In this document: piece by piece, positions 63,719 to 63,840 of the stretch | Layout: each line of letters starts with the position of its first letter | Numbering within the stretch: the stretch's first letter is position 1 | From: Anaerobacillus alkalidiazotrophicus | GTDB lineage: Bacteria; Bacillota; Bacilli; Bacillales_H; Anaerobacillaceae | Assembly (NCBI RefSeq): GCF_001866055.1 | Contig: NZ_MLQS01000035.1 | Span: 249 to 64,088 of the forward strand | Direction: 5' to 3' | Length of the DNA stretch: 63,840 nucleotides | The notes under the pieces: generated by a model | The model's database searches: none | The model's input: the letters and a program-made list of their open reading frames with translations, nothing else | Told to the model about the DNA's origin: nothing | Translations under genes and position numbers: made by a program

Positions 63719-63840
63719 ATGGGGAAAAACAAATTTTCAGAAGAACAACAAAATCAACTACGGTCCAATCCTTTGATCGAGAAAGTAAGTGAAACAAATA
63801 TTTCTTACACAAAAGAATTTAAAGAACGTTTTTATCAGGA
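63719..63840 (+). CDS. IS3-family transposase OrfA, cut by the window edge
   Basis: The first 40 residues (MGKNKFSEEQQNQLRSNPLI, then V-S-E-T-N-I-S-Y-T-K-E-F-K) match the start of HTH-type OrfA proteins of IS3/IS150-group elements. The frame is open to the last base. It starts 36 nt after the T-run of the end hairpin, behind AGGTGAGG. Confidence 0.7.
   Translation, partial: MGKNKFSEEQQNQLRSNPLIEKVSETNISYTKEFKERFYQ

Overview
The window is AT-rich Firmicutes DNA. It has strong AGGAGG-type ribosome binding sites, many GTG/TTG starts, a ComK homologue, Bacillus-type Zur operators and a cblT-cblS pair, so it is most likely a Bacillaceae chromosome. No rRNA, tRNA or CRISPR array was seen.

From about 0.2 to 46 kb it reads as a defence and mobile-element island. 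In order: a three-gene minus-strand operon of unknown proteins (two share an S-N-I-x-L-G-D-x-N motif), divergent from a DUF4209-like gene split by an A11 tract (0.2-4.1 kb); a complete type I restriction-modification operon hsdM-hsdS-hsdR (4.4-10.2 kb); a DUF262 protein translationally coupled to an OLD-like ATPase/TOPRIM protein (10.3-12.9 kb); an integrative element with an Xre regulator, DnaD-like and DnaC-like replication proteins and a large serine recombinase (13.0-18.4 kb), facing a second serine recombinase (18.5-19.9 kb); a cluster of mostly unknown genes including a DUF6508 protein and a PD-(D/E)XK nuclease-like protein (21.2-25.5 kb); an HNH-like protein followed by repeated sequence that may be old attachment-site scars (25.6-26.6 kb); a WYL regulator and a complete type II Wadjet operon jetABCD (27.6-36.9 kb); a third serine recombinase with a broken resolvase-like gene (37.3-39.3 kb); a ComK-like gene with an unknown HTH-type neighbour (39.6-41.4 kb); and a McrB/DUF2357 type IV restriction pair (41.9-46.0 kb).

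From 46 to 50 kb the DNA is a scarred junction. It contains a ~300-bp imperfect direct repeat that includes the mcrC terminator, a CPBP protease, a lone membrane-anchored protein, hairpin repeats, and a toxin-antitoxin-like pair whose toxin reading frame runs into a dispersed hairpin element.

From 50 to 63.8 kb the content is metabolic. A cobalamin riboswitch with an intrinsic terminator controls cblT-cblS (alpha-ribazole uptake and kinase). A zinc-starvation locus follows, with three Zur-box-like sites ahead of a SufU paralogue, dCTP deaminase, three COG0523 GTPases and a zinc-free ribosomal protein S14. A MocR regulator, an MFS transporter broken by an in-frame TGA and a PLP aminotransferase come next. 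The window ends with small membrane proteins and the left end of an IS3-family element.

The best candidates for an undescribed system are the 0.2-4.1 kb divergent locus, the DUF262/OLD-like pair at 10.3-12.9 kb and the 21.2-25.5 kb cluster.
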